NCBI GenBank assembly: GCA_038501625.1
Contig: JAZAYU010000180.1
Location: forward strand, 887,501-951,500
DNA: 64,000 bases
Direction of reading: 5' to 3'
Source: Corbicula japonica
Taxonomy: Eukaryota > Mollusca > Bivalvia > Venerida > Cyrenidae
Shown: positions 35,901 through 48,800 of the stretch, one piece after another
How the letters are laid out: every line of letters begins with the position of its first letter
Position numbering within the stretch: the first letter of the stretch is position 1
Position numbers and translations under genes: made by a program
The notes under the pieces: generated by a model
Seen by the model: only the letters and a program-made list of their open reading frames with translations
What the model was told of the DNA's origin: nothing
Databases searched by the model: none

Positions 35901-38900
35901 TCCAGATTACAAGGTTTATCAGATACAGGCAATTTGATCTCTATTAACGTAAACAAATTTGATAGAGCAATGTGAGTTACCCCACAATGAACTTTGTGTG
36001 ACCCCAATGCAGCCTGTATTCGTGATACACTGAAATCAATTTCCACAAATCCCTTTGTTCTTGGAGCTTAGCGAAGGTCAAAACAGAACAGATGACGAGT
36101 TTACATACCGGAGCCTGTCTAGTGCTCACGAACTGTCGTGAAAGATTGTTTGCTAAAAGTTTTCTAACTGTATGAGGATGTTGTTATGCAGAAAAAGAAG
36201 ATGAACTGTAACTGTAAGTAAATCTTGTTGTTAATGCAGATTGATTATCGTCACATTTGATTTTACATCTTATATGCTAACCTTATAAAAATCGACATAC
36301 ATTCAAAAACGCTATTTAAGCATTTAACCTGATTGGATTTTTATATTGATGACGAACTTCCTAAAAAATACTCAGAATGTAAGAATTGGGATTATAGTAT
36401 ACTAGTATTCACGCCTATACAGTCTGATTAGGGTTTACATGGTTAGCCATTCATTCAGAAAAACATTTTATTGTGTCTAGTAAACGCTCTAGATACATTT
36501 GTATTTCTCAGACCATGTTAATGTGCAATTTTAGCAGGATTTACGTTTATTACAGAGAATTCTAGCTTGGTTTATCATGCTTTGTCACCTAAATGTAGCC
36601 ACATGTTATGATAGTTTAGGTACATACAACATACTGGGAAAATTCTGTCTGGCAGTGAAATTAAAGACATCAGAAATGTGAGTTTAATACGGGTCAGGTA
36701 TTTTATTTAACCTGATGGTAAATGCTATGTTCTTCGAAGAATTGCGGATATATTATTTTTAGTATGATCGGATATATTTGATGTTTTTGATTCCTTACAA
36801 ACAATATTTTCGGTGAGATGATCTTTGAAAAATAGTTTGTATATGATTAAAGCGCTAAGGTGGATTAAATCCTGCAATCAGTCCACTATAATGAAAATGC
36901 TGTCGTTATATATACTATTCGTTATATGAACGTGTTTGTAATTAAGTAGGCTAAGAAAAATTTACTTCCTTTTTTTGCCTTATCGAAAACTAAGGAATAT
37001 GATATAGTTTATCGTTTTATTCAGAGTCATCGTTATCATCGAAACCTTAGTCCGGCGGTCATTTATTTGACATTAAAATTAAAGTTCACTTAATTCTTAA
37101 TAAGAAATTGTTCTGCAATAGACTGGACAATTCCAGTTACTGTCAAATCATTTTATTTCGCGCGGGTTTAATTTTCGCTTATTTCGCTCTACGGCAAGAG
37201 CGCGAAATTCAACACCAGCAAAAAACCAGGGTTTCTTTATAGGAAAACACAGTTGCGCAAATTCATTTCCCCGCGAATATGTTATTTACGGGTTTTGCGC
37301 GAAAATTCGTGCCCGCGAAATTAAATGATACTACAGTATCACGTATACTGTCATTTAATTTCTTCTTATTAATCACGCAAAATTGCAATAATATTCAAAC
37401 ACTTCAATTGCAAAATCAAATTCGGTGATGCTTTCAGAAACAGTCCTGTCTTTATTATCTAGCCTGTGAGAATATTCCAGTTAATTGTTCTTGGAAAATT
37501 GTAGGATTAATGATAATCATATCACCCACGTGCGAACACTTTACCTGCACCCAGTCTGCTGGATTTTATCACAAGCATCATCCGCGTAATTATCAATCCG
37601 TGATATGTTATTTTAGCTCCTCTGTCCAAATGGTATAAGAAATGAAAGAACGTTTTCTTTCATTTTAAGACTTGCATTACAAGAGATAACACATATGATT
37701 TTAATGTCATAAAAATTCACAGGTCAATACAATTCACATTCGGCAGATTTTATAAAAAATTATTTAAAGCGGATATCATGTTTCGGTCAACAACATTACA
37801 AATAAAAACATCTTGAATAAAGTATTTGTTTACAAAATGTTCGACACCTAATAGATATAAAAGCTAAGAATTTGGTCATAATAACTTGTAATTTCATAGG
37901 AAAAATGCATCATATAAGATGTACATCAAAACACTTAATTTCTGCGCCTTCCGTTAGAACATTCTTATATAAAAAAAGTTAACAACATCGCTCAAGGGGT
38001 TGGTACACTAAGGTCGGGACTTTTTAATCTGGACTAAATATCGACAAAAATAAGAAACAATCATACTATCACTTAAATTTTGCTTATAATTAGGGAATAC
38101 ATGTATATATTATCTTAAATATATGTATCTTACTTGGTGCAAAACAAGCTTGTACAATTAATTGGCAGTATAAAGTTTGATCAAAGAAGTCATTTTCGGC
38201 CAGGATTATAATACAAATTTATATCGCGCATACTTGTAATTTATATCCATATGGGAAACGTGACTAGAACAGATATTGTACGTTCGTCATTATGTGGTCA
38301 GTTACATGTATTACAGTCGCGAGTCTCTTATCACGTCATCAATCTCTAAACGACGATGGAGATTGGATAATACTTGAGAAAAGTCCTGTAGACGAAAAAT
38401 GTAAAACAATAAGTAAGGAGTCGACATATACATGTACTCATTTTAATGCATTTTTTTTATCTCCTATTATATATTATTGCAAGGCCCGTACACCCTTGAA
38501 CGATTTGCCTAATGAGCCTTTACAAATAATATTCGCTAAAATATTAGTGTTTACTTTACCACACTGAAAGATAGACAATATTAGAATTAATAAGATAATA
38601 AACAAAATAATAACAACATATTTTGGATTAAAACTATGCAACATTATTCAGATGAAAATACTTTGTCTTTGGTAAATTAGAACGCAAATTATAATAAGGC
38701 AAATAGTGTAGGCTATTCGAATTAGTTCTACACTGTTATATGAATAGGAGTATGCTTATCGGCATCATTAATTGGTCTGAATGTAATACAGTCTTAAATC
38801 TCTCACTCCTGAGGGGAAGATTACATTAAATGACCAACAAATCGCATGTTAATTGATGAAGTTATTTGTTATCATTCCAAGGTAACGTAGTTCAGCAGTT

Positions 38901-39848
38901 ATGTACTTTACACAGTTATTCCGACTTATTTTTACTATCAGCATGAGACCAATTAGGGGGCTCAAAACTTCTCGCTGAAGTATGGCTTTTTACCGATGTT
39001 AATGATAATTTTACTTATCAGTCCATTACTACAGTAATTTGCAGAACTACTATTTTTCTGAGATAGCATTCTGAAGTTAACAATATCATGTATTGAAAAT
39101 CGATTATGACAGTCTCTAAAATGTTATTATAACATATAATTATGTTTAATTCTTGATTATGCTGATGTGATTTTGTTTGATCTTGTTTATTATAACTTGT
39201 TATTGTATGAAGATAAATAGGTAACAGTAAGCGCCAGGAAAGTTTTGATGCAAAACCGTTAAAGATTGTTATGCTTTACTGGTAATTTAAGCTGTGCAAA
39301 AAGTTATTATTCAACTTAATCAGTTTAATCAACATACAAGATCAGAAGGACCTAGAAATTAAATGTACATGTACCAGTTATTATGTTACGGTTATTATAC
39401 AAATCTAAGAAAGTTTAGGTGTACTTCAAATTTGTTAAAATACCATTTCGACCCATGGCTCCTACACATTTTATAAATTCAAGCACTGCAGTCCTCATAC
39501 AAGTAATAGAGCAACACAAATCATTCGACGGTCATTGAAACACCATAAACGCCAGATTAGATCGGGTCAGTGGAGTTATTATAACATATCATATAGAGAG
39601 AATAACAGTGCTGCTGGAGATAAAATCTTTCAGACCTGAGAAAACTTGAACATTGTACAAATCTCTTGACTGTCGGAAGTATAAACACGTGTAGCCAAGA
39701 AGTGAAATAATAATTTTCAAAAACCGGTACATTTTTATTTTTTTCAGAAATTTTAATTCGCTTATAAAAAGCAGTAACGCAATCACGATTGAAAATACAA
39801 CTTTTACTAATCCTAACCCTGCTGCTGTGACTTACAACAACAACAACA

Positions 39849-39881
<33 letters not shown>

Positions 39882-42800
39882 GCTGGTTGTCTTTCTCCTC
39901 CTACTGCTACTACTGCGCCTATTACTTTTATAACAAAACAACAACGGTATCAGCAACATCAACAACAATGACACCTACTGCAACAACAACAACAACTACT
40001 ACTACTTCTTTCTACTACCTACTGCTACTTCTACTAGTACTACTTCTGCCACTACTTTCAATACGACAAATGCTACATGTACTTCTACAACAACAATGAC
40101 AACAACAACAAAACCTACTGCTGCTGCTGCTTTTTACTTAACAAAAAAAAGGACAGCAGCAGCAACAACAATAACATCAACAGCAACAACAAAAATAATA
40201 ACTTATACTTAAACTATTACTACAACTACTACGTCTTCTCCTTCTACTATCAATACAACAACTGCTTCATGTAATACCTTAACTTCAACTACTGCAGCTG
40301 CTTTGTAAAACTATCCTGACCGCGGTCTTGATGTTTCATTTTTAAATTAAAGTAATTGATATATCTAATAATTTCATTATATTATTTTAATGTTAGAGGG
40401 GTTGGCATGAATTGTATTTGTATTAACATACTATTAAGTCCGTATATTGAAATATCAATTATAATTTTACTGTTTTGTAAGATTGTTTTGTAAACAAATA
40501 CATGTAATTTGTTTAATTTCTCCACAGTTCGAAAGAATATCAAAGCGTTTTACCTAAGTCATATTAATCTTTTCAATTAACATTTTAGTAGTAAGCTAAC
40601 AAAGTCATTTATAGAATATACCTATAGGCAAAATTTTAACCATACACTTTTCAAATCAGAATTTTGCGAATTAGGTGCAATTTAATTTTTTCAAATCAGA
40701 AACACACAATTGCACGAAAACAACCATATTATACTTTTTAACGTTATTAATGTTAAGTTTGAAATGTGTTATCGTTTGGTGACTAAAAACTGCTACATCG
40801 TGTTAATATCAAATTGACATTTATAGTTACATTTTTGAATATAGAAAGAACATACTTGCAAGTAACCATGATGAACTTGTCCGGAGTTTATAATGGTTAA
40901 TTTTGATGAACTCTTGAACCGTTAAATCTTTCCACGAAAACCAGAAAATCGAAGAAAAGAACCCATAGACTTATCGTTGAATAGCACCCACATTAGAACT
41001 CGACTAGCTAACTTTTTTTGGATTTTATCGTATTTGCTTCAACATTAATTTTAAGTCGTTTCTATGCTGTGATAAAAATAAGGATTGATATATGAAATCA
41101 AGAAAGCCCATAATGACAAAAGTAATTGATTTGATGATTTACAATGTAAAACATTAAGAAATGAGAGAAAAAAAAAGAAAATCAGTTAAAATTATCAGTT
41201 ATATGTGAATAATATATCATCCTCTTTTATGCGTATATTATAGAAGTGCATATTATATATTGTGGTATTATTTAATTTCGCAGTGCTTTATTTTCGACGC
41301 CGACGACAAATTTACGCTGGAATAAATTCGTTTCGCGTAGTAGTATTATCCACATAGTACATGAATAAGATATTATGTGTTAATATTCGCTGCTATTTTT
41401 TTGCGCACAATTCCAAGCGCGAAAAACGCGACTTTTAAACCCACGCGAAGAATAATGAAAATATTCAGTGTCGTACAAAATGTGTTACTCGGCTCTAGAC
41501 AAATTATAATTTACATTAAAAATCGCAGCTGGAACTTAAACTTTTTAACAAAAGATTAAAGTAGTGTAATATGCAAATAACGAGCGGCCACAAATAAAAG
41601 ACACAGCTTCCCTACACATCATTCAACATTATTTTGGTAAGTGTATAAAGATTAACTGATAGGAGCAGTTTATAGTACCATGCAGTACATGATCAGAAAG
41701 ACCCGCGCTAGGCAAAGATACATGAAGTACTTTCAACTAATAAAAATCTGTTTTAATTAGTTTTATGTTGTAAAATTGTTTTAGGGTTTGCAAAATGGAG
41801 TGACAGTACAAACAAAATGAGAAAAGGCAAAGCTGAACCAACATCAGTTCATGTCGTCATGAATCAAGGTATTATATCGCTTTTTTATGTTGTTGTAAAC
41901 TTGACAAATAATACCATATGTATCTTATTAAATGAAAAGACCATTCGGCTTACTTTACCATGTACAGCTGCGGAGAGAAGAACAACAAGTCCAGTACATA
42001 ATTATGATAGTATTGATGTGAATCTTATTTTGATGAAATGTTAACAATAATAACGAAGTAAAACAGTAATTTCAAAACGACTTGCGCTTACCCTGTACAT
42101 TAAACAATGTTTTATAAATTTGTTTCTTGATTGATTGTTGCAATTAACTTCTGTTCTGGAATCTCGTTTAGTAGGTTTCCTCGAAGGGGACTATAGGTTA
42201 AGCTCCCCGTGTGTCTCCACGTCCGCAACAAATCCAGCATTAATTAGTAATACGTAACAAATTGCGTCTTCACCGTTATTAAATGATATAAAATCGCTCC
42301 AAATGATTCACGATGAATGTTTGATAAATATCAAAATGAATCCACTTTGTTACCGAACAGAACAGAGTAAATGTAAATCGTTCTCTACAGAGGCATTTAT
42401 TCAACTATTTCGAGTCAGGTTTTAACTAGTATATTGTTCCATGCGATCTTGGCTAAAAAACATTTTGATAGTATATATTATTTATTTCCTCAAATATTAT
42501 AAAGATAACACATTGCAGCGAGTTAAATGATTAACTTTTTTTTTTCAGGTTGATTGTCGGGCACACCCACCGGGATGTAGAGATTCTGGTTTTAATAAAA
42601 CGGAAGATATTCTACGTGGAAGTGACGCTGGTACTTCTTAAATTGCTGCGCGAATACCATCAGCAAAACAACTCAGAGGTCAAAAGGACATAAAGAAAAC
42701 AACCAATAAACGAATACAAAATGAACTTACGACAGACATTGTAAAAGATTACAGCGTGCTAGGGGCAATTTTATTGGAACTTTACACCCTAATATTATAT

Positions 42801-45800
42801 TACCATCGTTGCATAGGTCTACTTGAAGAAATGTAATAAGCTGAGGGTACAATGAAGCTGGGTTTGTACTGCTTAAAAGTTAGTTCGATTCTCGCATGAT
42901 GGGTTTGTGCAGAGTATGTCATGCTCATAAATATTGTTTGACCCTTAATTATTAATAAGGACTAGTTTCATGAACATATATTGAGCAAATACTAATTGAG
43001 TGACAATTAATATTTTGTTCTGTATTTATTTATTATTTGCGTTTTTCCCGGATAGAGAGAGAGTTCGAAAAGCGGCGAGCAGCTTACGGGGCAAGCCTTT
43101 TGGAATCTCGGAACAATTCCCTAGGGAAATAATGGAAACCAGGGGCAAGCTTGTGCCTATTATGAAAAAGGCGAGGGACGACGGTAAGGAAGCGATCTTA
43201 AAGGTGGATAAGCTATACATCGATAAACGACTATATACAGGACCAGTTTAGGCCAACAGTGAGAGTGTTCTGACTTTCTTGTCATGGAATGTCGAAGGAT
43301 TAACTGTAGATAAATGTTCATATGACACTTTTGCAAATCTTATAAATACATATGATATTGTTTGCTTGACTGAAACCTGGACTAACAGTAAATCTCATAT
43401 CGGATTTAAAGGTTTCAGTAAGCCTATTCATTCTTACAGAAAGTACAGACACCGCCGAGCAAAACGCTCTAGCGGTGGCATTATTATTTACATTAAAGAC
43501 GGTATTCGTAAAGGTGTAAAATTGATTAAAAATGAAGTTGATTGTATTGTATGGCTGAAGTTGGATAAGTTGTTTTTTCATATGGAAGATGATGTTTATT
43601 TAGCTGTAGTTTATATTGCTCCAGAAAATTCACCTATCTATAATGTATATGATTTTGATATATTTCAAAAACTAGAAAGTGATATTAACTATTTTAGCGA
43701 ATTGGGCTCGGTATTCGTTACTGGGGATACAAACAGCCGCATAGGTCGTAAAACAGATTTTATAGCGAATGATCGCATCATACCCGGGTTAGCGGATTTT
43801 AGCACTGATGAATATTTACCTCGTGAAACTCGAGATTTCACTTCAAATCGGTTTGGCGATCAATTGTTAGATCTCTGTAAAGCAACGCGTTTAATAGCGG
43901 TTAATGGCAGGTTATATTCGGACAAAAACGTTGGTAATTTCACGTGCATGACACAGAATGGCCAGAGCGTCGTCGATTATTTACTAACAAAACAATACTG
44001 CTTTGATAAGATAGCAGATTTTTGTATCGGTGGCTTTAACGAATATTCAAATCACGCACCTGTATTATTTTCATTAAAGATAAATAGTATACATAGAAAT
44101 ATGGAATATAAAGAGCAGACGTATATTAAATGGAATAGTAAATATAAACACGAATTTATTATTGAAATCACTAACGGTATCTCTGAACTTGAAACTAAGT
44201 TAAATGAATTAGTTATTAATAACAGCAGTACGGACATACTAGTCGATATTATGGCGAAATACATCACTGCACGCGGAAATAAATATTTTGAAATAGCAAA
44301 GAAAAATACGAATTGTCAGTTTATCTTCCGAGATATTACACGACAGAAATGGTATAACCAAAAATGCAAAGAAAAACACGAATCATACGTCAAAGCGTTA
44401 TACGAATTTAATTTACACAGTTCTCCAGAAAACAGACTAAATGTCTTAAGAACGAAAAGAGACTATAAATATTGCTGTAGAAAATGTAAAATGCTTTATA
44501 AGCGTGATCAAGGACGGAAAATGAATGAAATGAAACGTTGTCGACCACGTGATTTTTGGAAAATGTTCAAGAATAGATCGATTGATAATAATGGCGAAAA
44601 TATTTCGTTAAATGAGTTTTTTAACCATTTTAAAAATTTAGCGGCGAATGATGATGGCCCGGTAAATGAAGAATATAACGATTTTTTAAATCGTTCTGAT
44701 AGAAATATAAATAATTCAGCGACATTCGAACAATTAGATTATCCAATCACATCCGAAGAGATTCGTAAAGCGTGTAAACGGTTGGGTACCGATAAAGCGT
44801 GTTCTGCAGATAAAATAATTTACGAATATTTTAAAGAAACAATCGATGTAACTTGCAGATCCCTTGAAATGTTATTCAATTATATACTCGATAAGGGTGA
44901 ATTCCCAAGGACCTGGTCAACTTGTGTTATTATACCTGTGTTTAAAAAGGGAGACAATTCCGACCCAAATAACTACAGGGGGATATCTCTGATTAGCTGT
45001 TTTGCCAAACTATTCACTACAATAATAAATACGAGACTTAAAGTTTGGGCAGAAAGTAATGATATTATCACGGACGCTCAATTCGGGTTTAAAGCGAACT
45101 ATAGTACAGTGGATGCGATCTTTATTTTGCAGTCCCTAATCGAAAAGCAATTCTTAGATAAAAAGAAACTATTTTGCTGCTTCATCGATTATCGGAAAGC
45201 TTACGATTTAATCGATAGGGGGGCGCTTTGGAATAAGCTGTTAAATATGGGCATAGATTGTAAAGTTCTTAAAATATTGAGATCAATGTACGAGGAAGTT
45301 AAAATGTGCGTGAAACACTTAGGCACTATTTCAGACGTGTTCAATAGCAATATTGGATTATTGCAAGGGGAGATAACTTCCCCAATCATGTTCTCCTTGT
45401 TCCTTAATGATATTGAAACATATTTACAAGAGAATCTTGATTCTGGAATAACCATTGACCAATTGTCTATATATTTGTTGTTGTTTGCCGATGATGCCGT
45501 GTTAATATCAGAAACTAGGGAAGGGTTGCAGAATTTATTAAACTCACTTGAGCAATATTGTAAAAAATGGAATTTACATGTCAATATTGTTAAGACAAAA
45601 ATTGTTGTTTTCAGGAAAGGAGGTACTTTAAGCCGCAATCTTAGATTTACATTTGAAGGTCAAGATATCGAAATTGTTAATACGTTTAATTATCTCGGAA
45701 TTGTCTTATCAAGTGGAGGTTCATTTAATCAAGCTACAGCGACACTGGCTGGTAAGGGGCTACGAGCCATGAATTCACTTCTAAATATTACTAGAAATCT

Positions 45801-48800
45801 CATAATACCGGCTAATATTATGCTGAGTCTTTTTGATTCCTACGTATTATCGATACTTAATTATGGTTGTGAAGTCTGTGGTTTCTTGACAGCGGATAAT
45901 ATCGAAAAAGTTCATAGAAAATTTTGTAAATGGTTACTGCATGTCAAAACGTCTACAAACACCTTAGCGTTGTATTCAGAGTTGGGTAGATTTCCTTTGT
46001 ATATAGGCAGATATAAAAGAATTGTTAAATTTTGGCTTAAATCATATTCTCTTAAGCATAATAACTGCATACTTAGTACTATATTACGTGTTCAACGTAA
46101 CATATGTAATACAAACGTTAGTAATTGGTCTTTAAAAGTAAAAGATCTATTGCACATTTCAGGGTTTGCAGACGTTTGGTTATATCCAGAATCTGTTGAC
46201 CTTAAGATATTCATACCGATTTTTGAAAGAAGATTGAGAGATGTTTATATCACTAAATGGCGTAACGGAGTTGAGCTCTGTTCTTCTTTATCTTTGTATA
46301 AAGAGTTAAAAACTGCTTTTGTAATGTCACAATATTTACTTATAATGGATAACATACAGTTACGAAATTTAATTGCAAAAATACGATTATCCTCACACAA
46401 CCTTCTGATCGAAACTGGACGTCATACTAACATTGAACGCAATCAAAGAAAATGTATCTATTGTGACAAAAACGATATTGAAGATGAATTCCATTTCATC
46501 CTTATATGTCCTAAATATAGTAGTCTAAGATCCATATATATTCATAGATACTTTACGGAAAGACCAAATATGCACAAATTTTTAGAACTCCTAAATTCAA
46601 CTTCTAGAAAAACTTTAAACAGTCTAGCTATTTATTGTAAAAAAGCGTTTAACAAAAGAAACTTGAATTAACAAACACATATAATTAACTTACTTTTGTT
46701 TAATAGACATTTATACCCTATCTACACTCTCACAGTAACATAGAATGTGATAAATTACTTTGTATTTGCATAATAATTGTTTATGCCATTCATTGCGTAT
46801 GTTGTATGTTCTTATGTTATTCAAACTATGTATTTATGACGATGAGCTTGTATGCTTAAGTCGAGAAATAAACTTTATGTTATGTTATGTTATGTTATGT
46901 TTATTATTAAAATGTCTTTTGGGAATGTTATAGGAATGACATGATTCTGTAAAACGCATGGCTTTAATTCTACTAAAAGAAGTTTTATAAGCGTAATCTT
47001 TATTTATGGAAAAATAGTTTAAGTAAACAAGTATGATCATACAAATGTATATTTTACAGACTTGTATTCTTGTAGTTCTTCAAATTAATGAACCATTAAA
47101 TTTATGTTTTGTCCTTATTAAAATTAGATAAATGATATAGATTTCTTAGATTTATTTATTTTAATGTTTTTTTTTTAATTATTTGATACTTTTACTAACA
47201 AATAAGCAATAAGCGCCATATTTTATATCATGTCCGTGAATGATATGTTTGCACCTACAATTTTACCAAGATGTTTTCAGCTATGCTTGCTAAGTTATGC
47301 AATAACTTGTTTCAACCTATCTGTTTCATGACTAAACACAAAGGCTATATGATTATGTTAGACCTTAACTGAGTCTTCTCATCGACAATTATTATTGAAC
47401 GTAAAGCTAAGCAAATACATTGTTTTGCTCATAATTTATGTTTGAACAACCAAAATTGTTCAACTTTTAATGATCTTACGACGTTGCTCCATAATTTATA
47501 TTAATTTTATATTTTTAATTGAAATGTTTGCTGAAAAAAGGTTCTGCACCAACATTTCGGTAAAGTTTCCAGCTGAAATGTCAGCTGGAAAGTGCAATAA
47601 ACTTTTTGCACCAGCTTGTATTTCGATAAATTTTCTGGCAGAAATTTCTGCTGGAAAGTTCAAAGCATGTTCTCCACCATCATTTGTTTCGGTAAAATTT
47701 CCAGCAGAAATTTCTGCTAGAAATATAAAGTTTAGAAGATATTGCAATTTGAACAGATACTACTGCTACATAAGTTGAAATTGTAGAAAATTCCTAGTAA
47801 TCGCGGCAAAGTTTAAAAGACTGTTAACTATTGATATTTCTAGCAGAAATTTCAGCTGGTAAAAGACCTAAAGTCATGCTGGTGAAGAAAGTTTCTTGAG
47901 TTTTCTAGCAGAAATTTCAGCTGGAAATAGTCTCCAACAAAACTGATCTCAAAAGGGAAAAAAAGATTTTCCCTTTTTATTTTGGACTGCAATAAACGTA
48001 AATACGTTCAATATTTATTATGATTAGTATCTTACATAAACTGCTAAGTTACTATATTTTAGAAATAAACTATAAGGTTAACATTACTTCTATGTGTTTT
48101 AGCTCAGACAGACGTAAATCTGCTAGCAGTCTACATAGCTTTTCCTGTTACTATCATCCTCGTGTTGATAGTGTCGGGACTGATAATTTGTATCATTCGG
48201 AGGTAAGTGATATTCTTTTGAAACGGCATATGTTTAATGTGTTTAATTTTCTGATTGAATTGAGGCTAGCAGCAGAATGTGAAAAATAACTTCTAGTATT
48301 TTATTTGTAATCGTCCGATAAGCTCTTAAGTTAATTTTCTTGATGAAATAAAGCACTGTAATTACTTCATTGATCACGTTTGTCTCTCATCATTTCATGA
48401 CATTAAATTAAGGTAGATTGGGTGTTAAGATCGGTAAATAGAAAATAATTTTGCTTCTACCTGGGAGAGAACCCGCACCGTCACGGCGATAGCTCTTAGC
48501 CCTGCAATTCCGACAACGCAACCAATTAAGCTAACCAATTAACGCCCCCTTCCACCAAAAGACTAATCGGATAGCCCTGGCATACGTTACCATCACTGAA
48601 TGTCAACGGCAACGGGTTATTTTACTGATAAAAGTACTGACTATTTTTACGGGGAGACTTTCACGGCCACAACACTGCACAAATAGCACTACTGTGAATT
48701 TCAAATGATATTGCTTCTACCCGAGAGCGAACCCGCACCGTCAAGGCGACTGCGCCTAGTCCTGCAATTCCAACATCGCAACCAATTGAGCTAACCGGGA

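Larger units (their letters stand above)
27358..40487. other. 13-kb spacer of the giant element
   Basis: Apart from the repeats listed separately, I see only AT-rich sequence. The largest frames (38292-38567, containing DDGDWIILEKSPV; 35861-36046 minus) lack recognisable domains and convincing splice partners. No transposase or viral-type gene is visible. Confidence 0.5.
43038..46899 (+). mobile_element. 5'-truncated non-LTR retrotransposon (LINE)
   Basis: Flanked by a 9-bp target duplication, TTTATTATT, at 43029-43037 and 46900-46908. It begins inside ORF1 and ends in about five (TTATG) units after an AATAAA (46865-46870), the tail type of non-poly-A LINEs. It carries the end of ORF1 and a complete endonuclease/reverse transcriptase frame. 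It is inserted into the right arm of the giant element, whose left arm lacks it, so it is younger than that element. The clade is not assigned. Confidence 0.9.
23441..47993. mobile_element. Giant 24.5-kb insertion with ~3.9-kb inverted arms
   Basis: The element starts ATTGCAGTCC and ends GGACTGCAAT. The outer 55 bp of the arms differ at about one position. Intron 4 of WSC gene 1 lacks it: there CATTCATATAG runs straight into CGTAAATACG, whereas here the same flanks lie at 23426 and 47997. AAAC at 23437-23440 and 47994-47997 is a possible 4-bp target duplication. The arms (23441-27357 and 40488-47993, the latter enlarged by a LINE) enclose 13.1 kb. I find no transposase, integrase, polymerase or ATPase, so it does not look like a Polinton and the superfamily is open. 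Without the LINE it would be about 20.7 kb. Confidence 0.8.
40488..47993 (-). repeat. Right inverted arm of the giant element
   Basis: Reverse-complement partner of 23441-27357; paired landmarks are given there. The arm is about 3.6 kb without the LINE at 43038-46899. The outer end is better conserved than the interior. Confidence 0.8.

Noticed and set aside
38292..38567. Possible captured gene exon (DDGDWIILEKSPV) in the giant element spacer
   Set aside because: No flanking exon in phase, no recognised domain and no second copy; not enough to call.
39827..40274. Asn/Tyr/Thr-rich open frames
   Set aside because: Pure translation of CAA/CTA trinucleotide repeats, with no start context or splice sites.
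43000..43038. Start of LINE ORF1 at 43000
   Set aside because: The sequence before 43038 matches the left arm of the giant element, so the frame only runs by chance into flanking DNA.
23441..47993. Polinton/Maverick or integrated virus
   Set aside because: No polymerase, integrase, ATPase, protease or capsid-like frames, and the apparent target duplication is 4 bp, not 6 bp.
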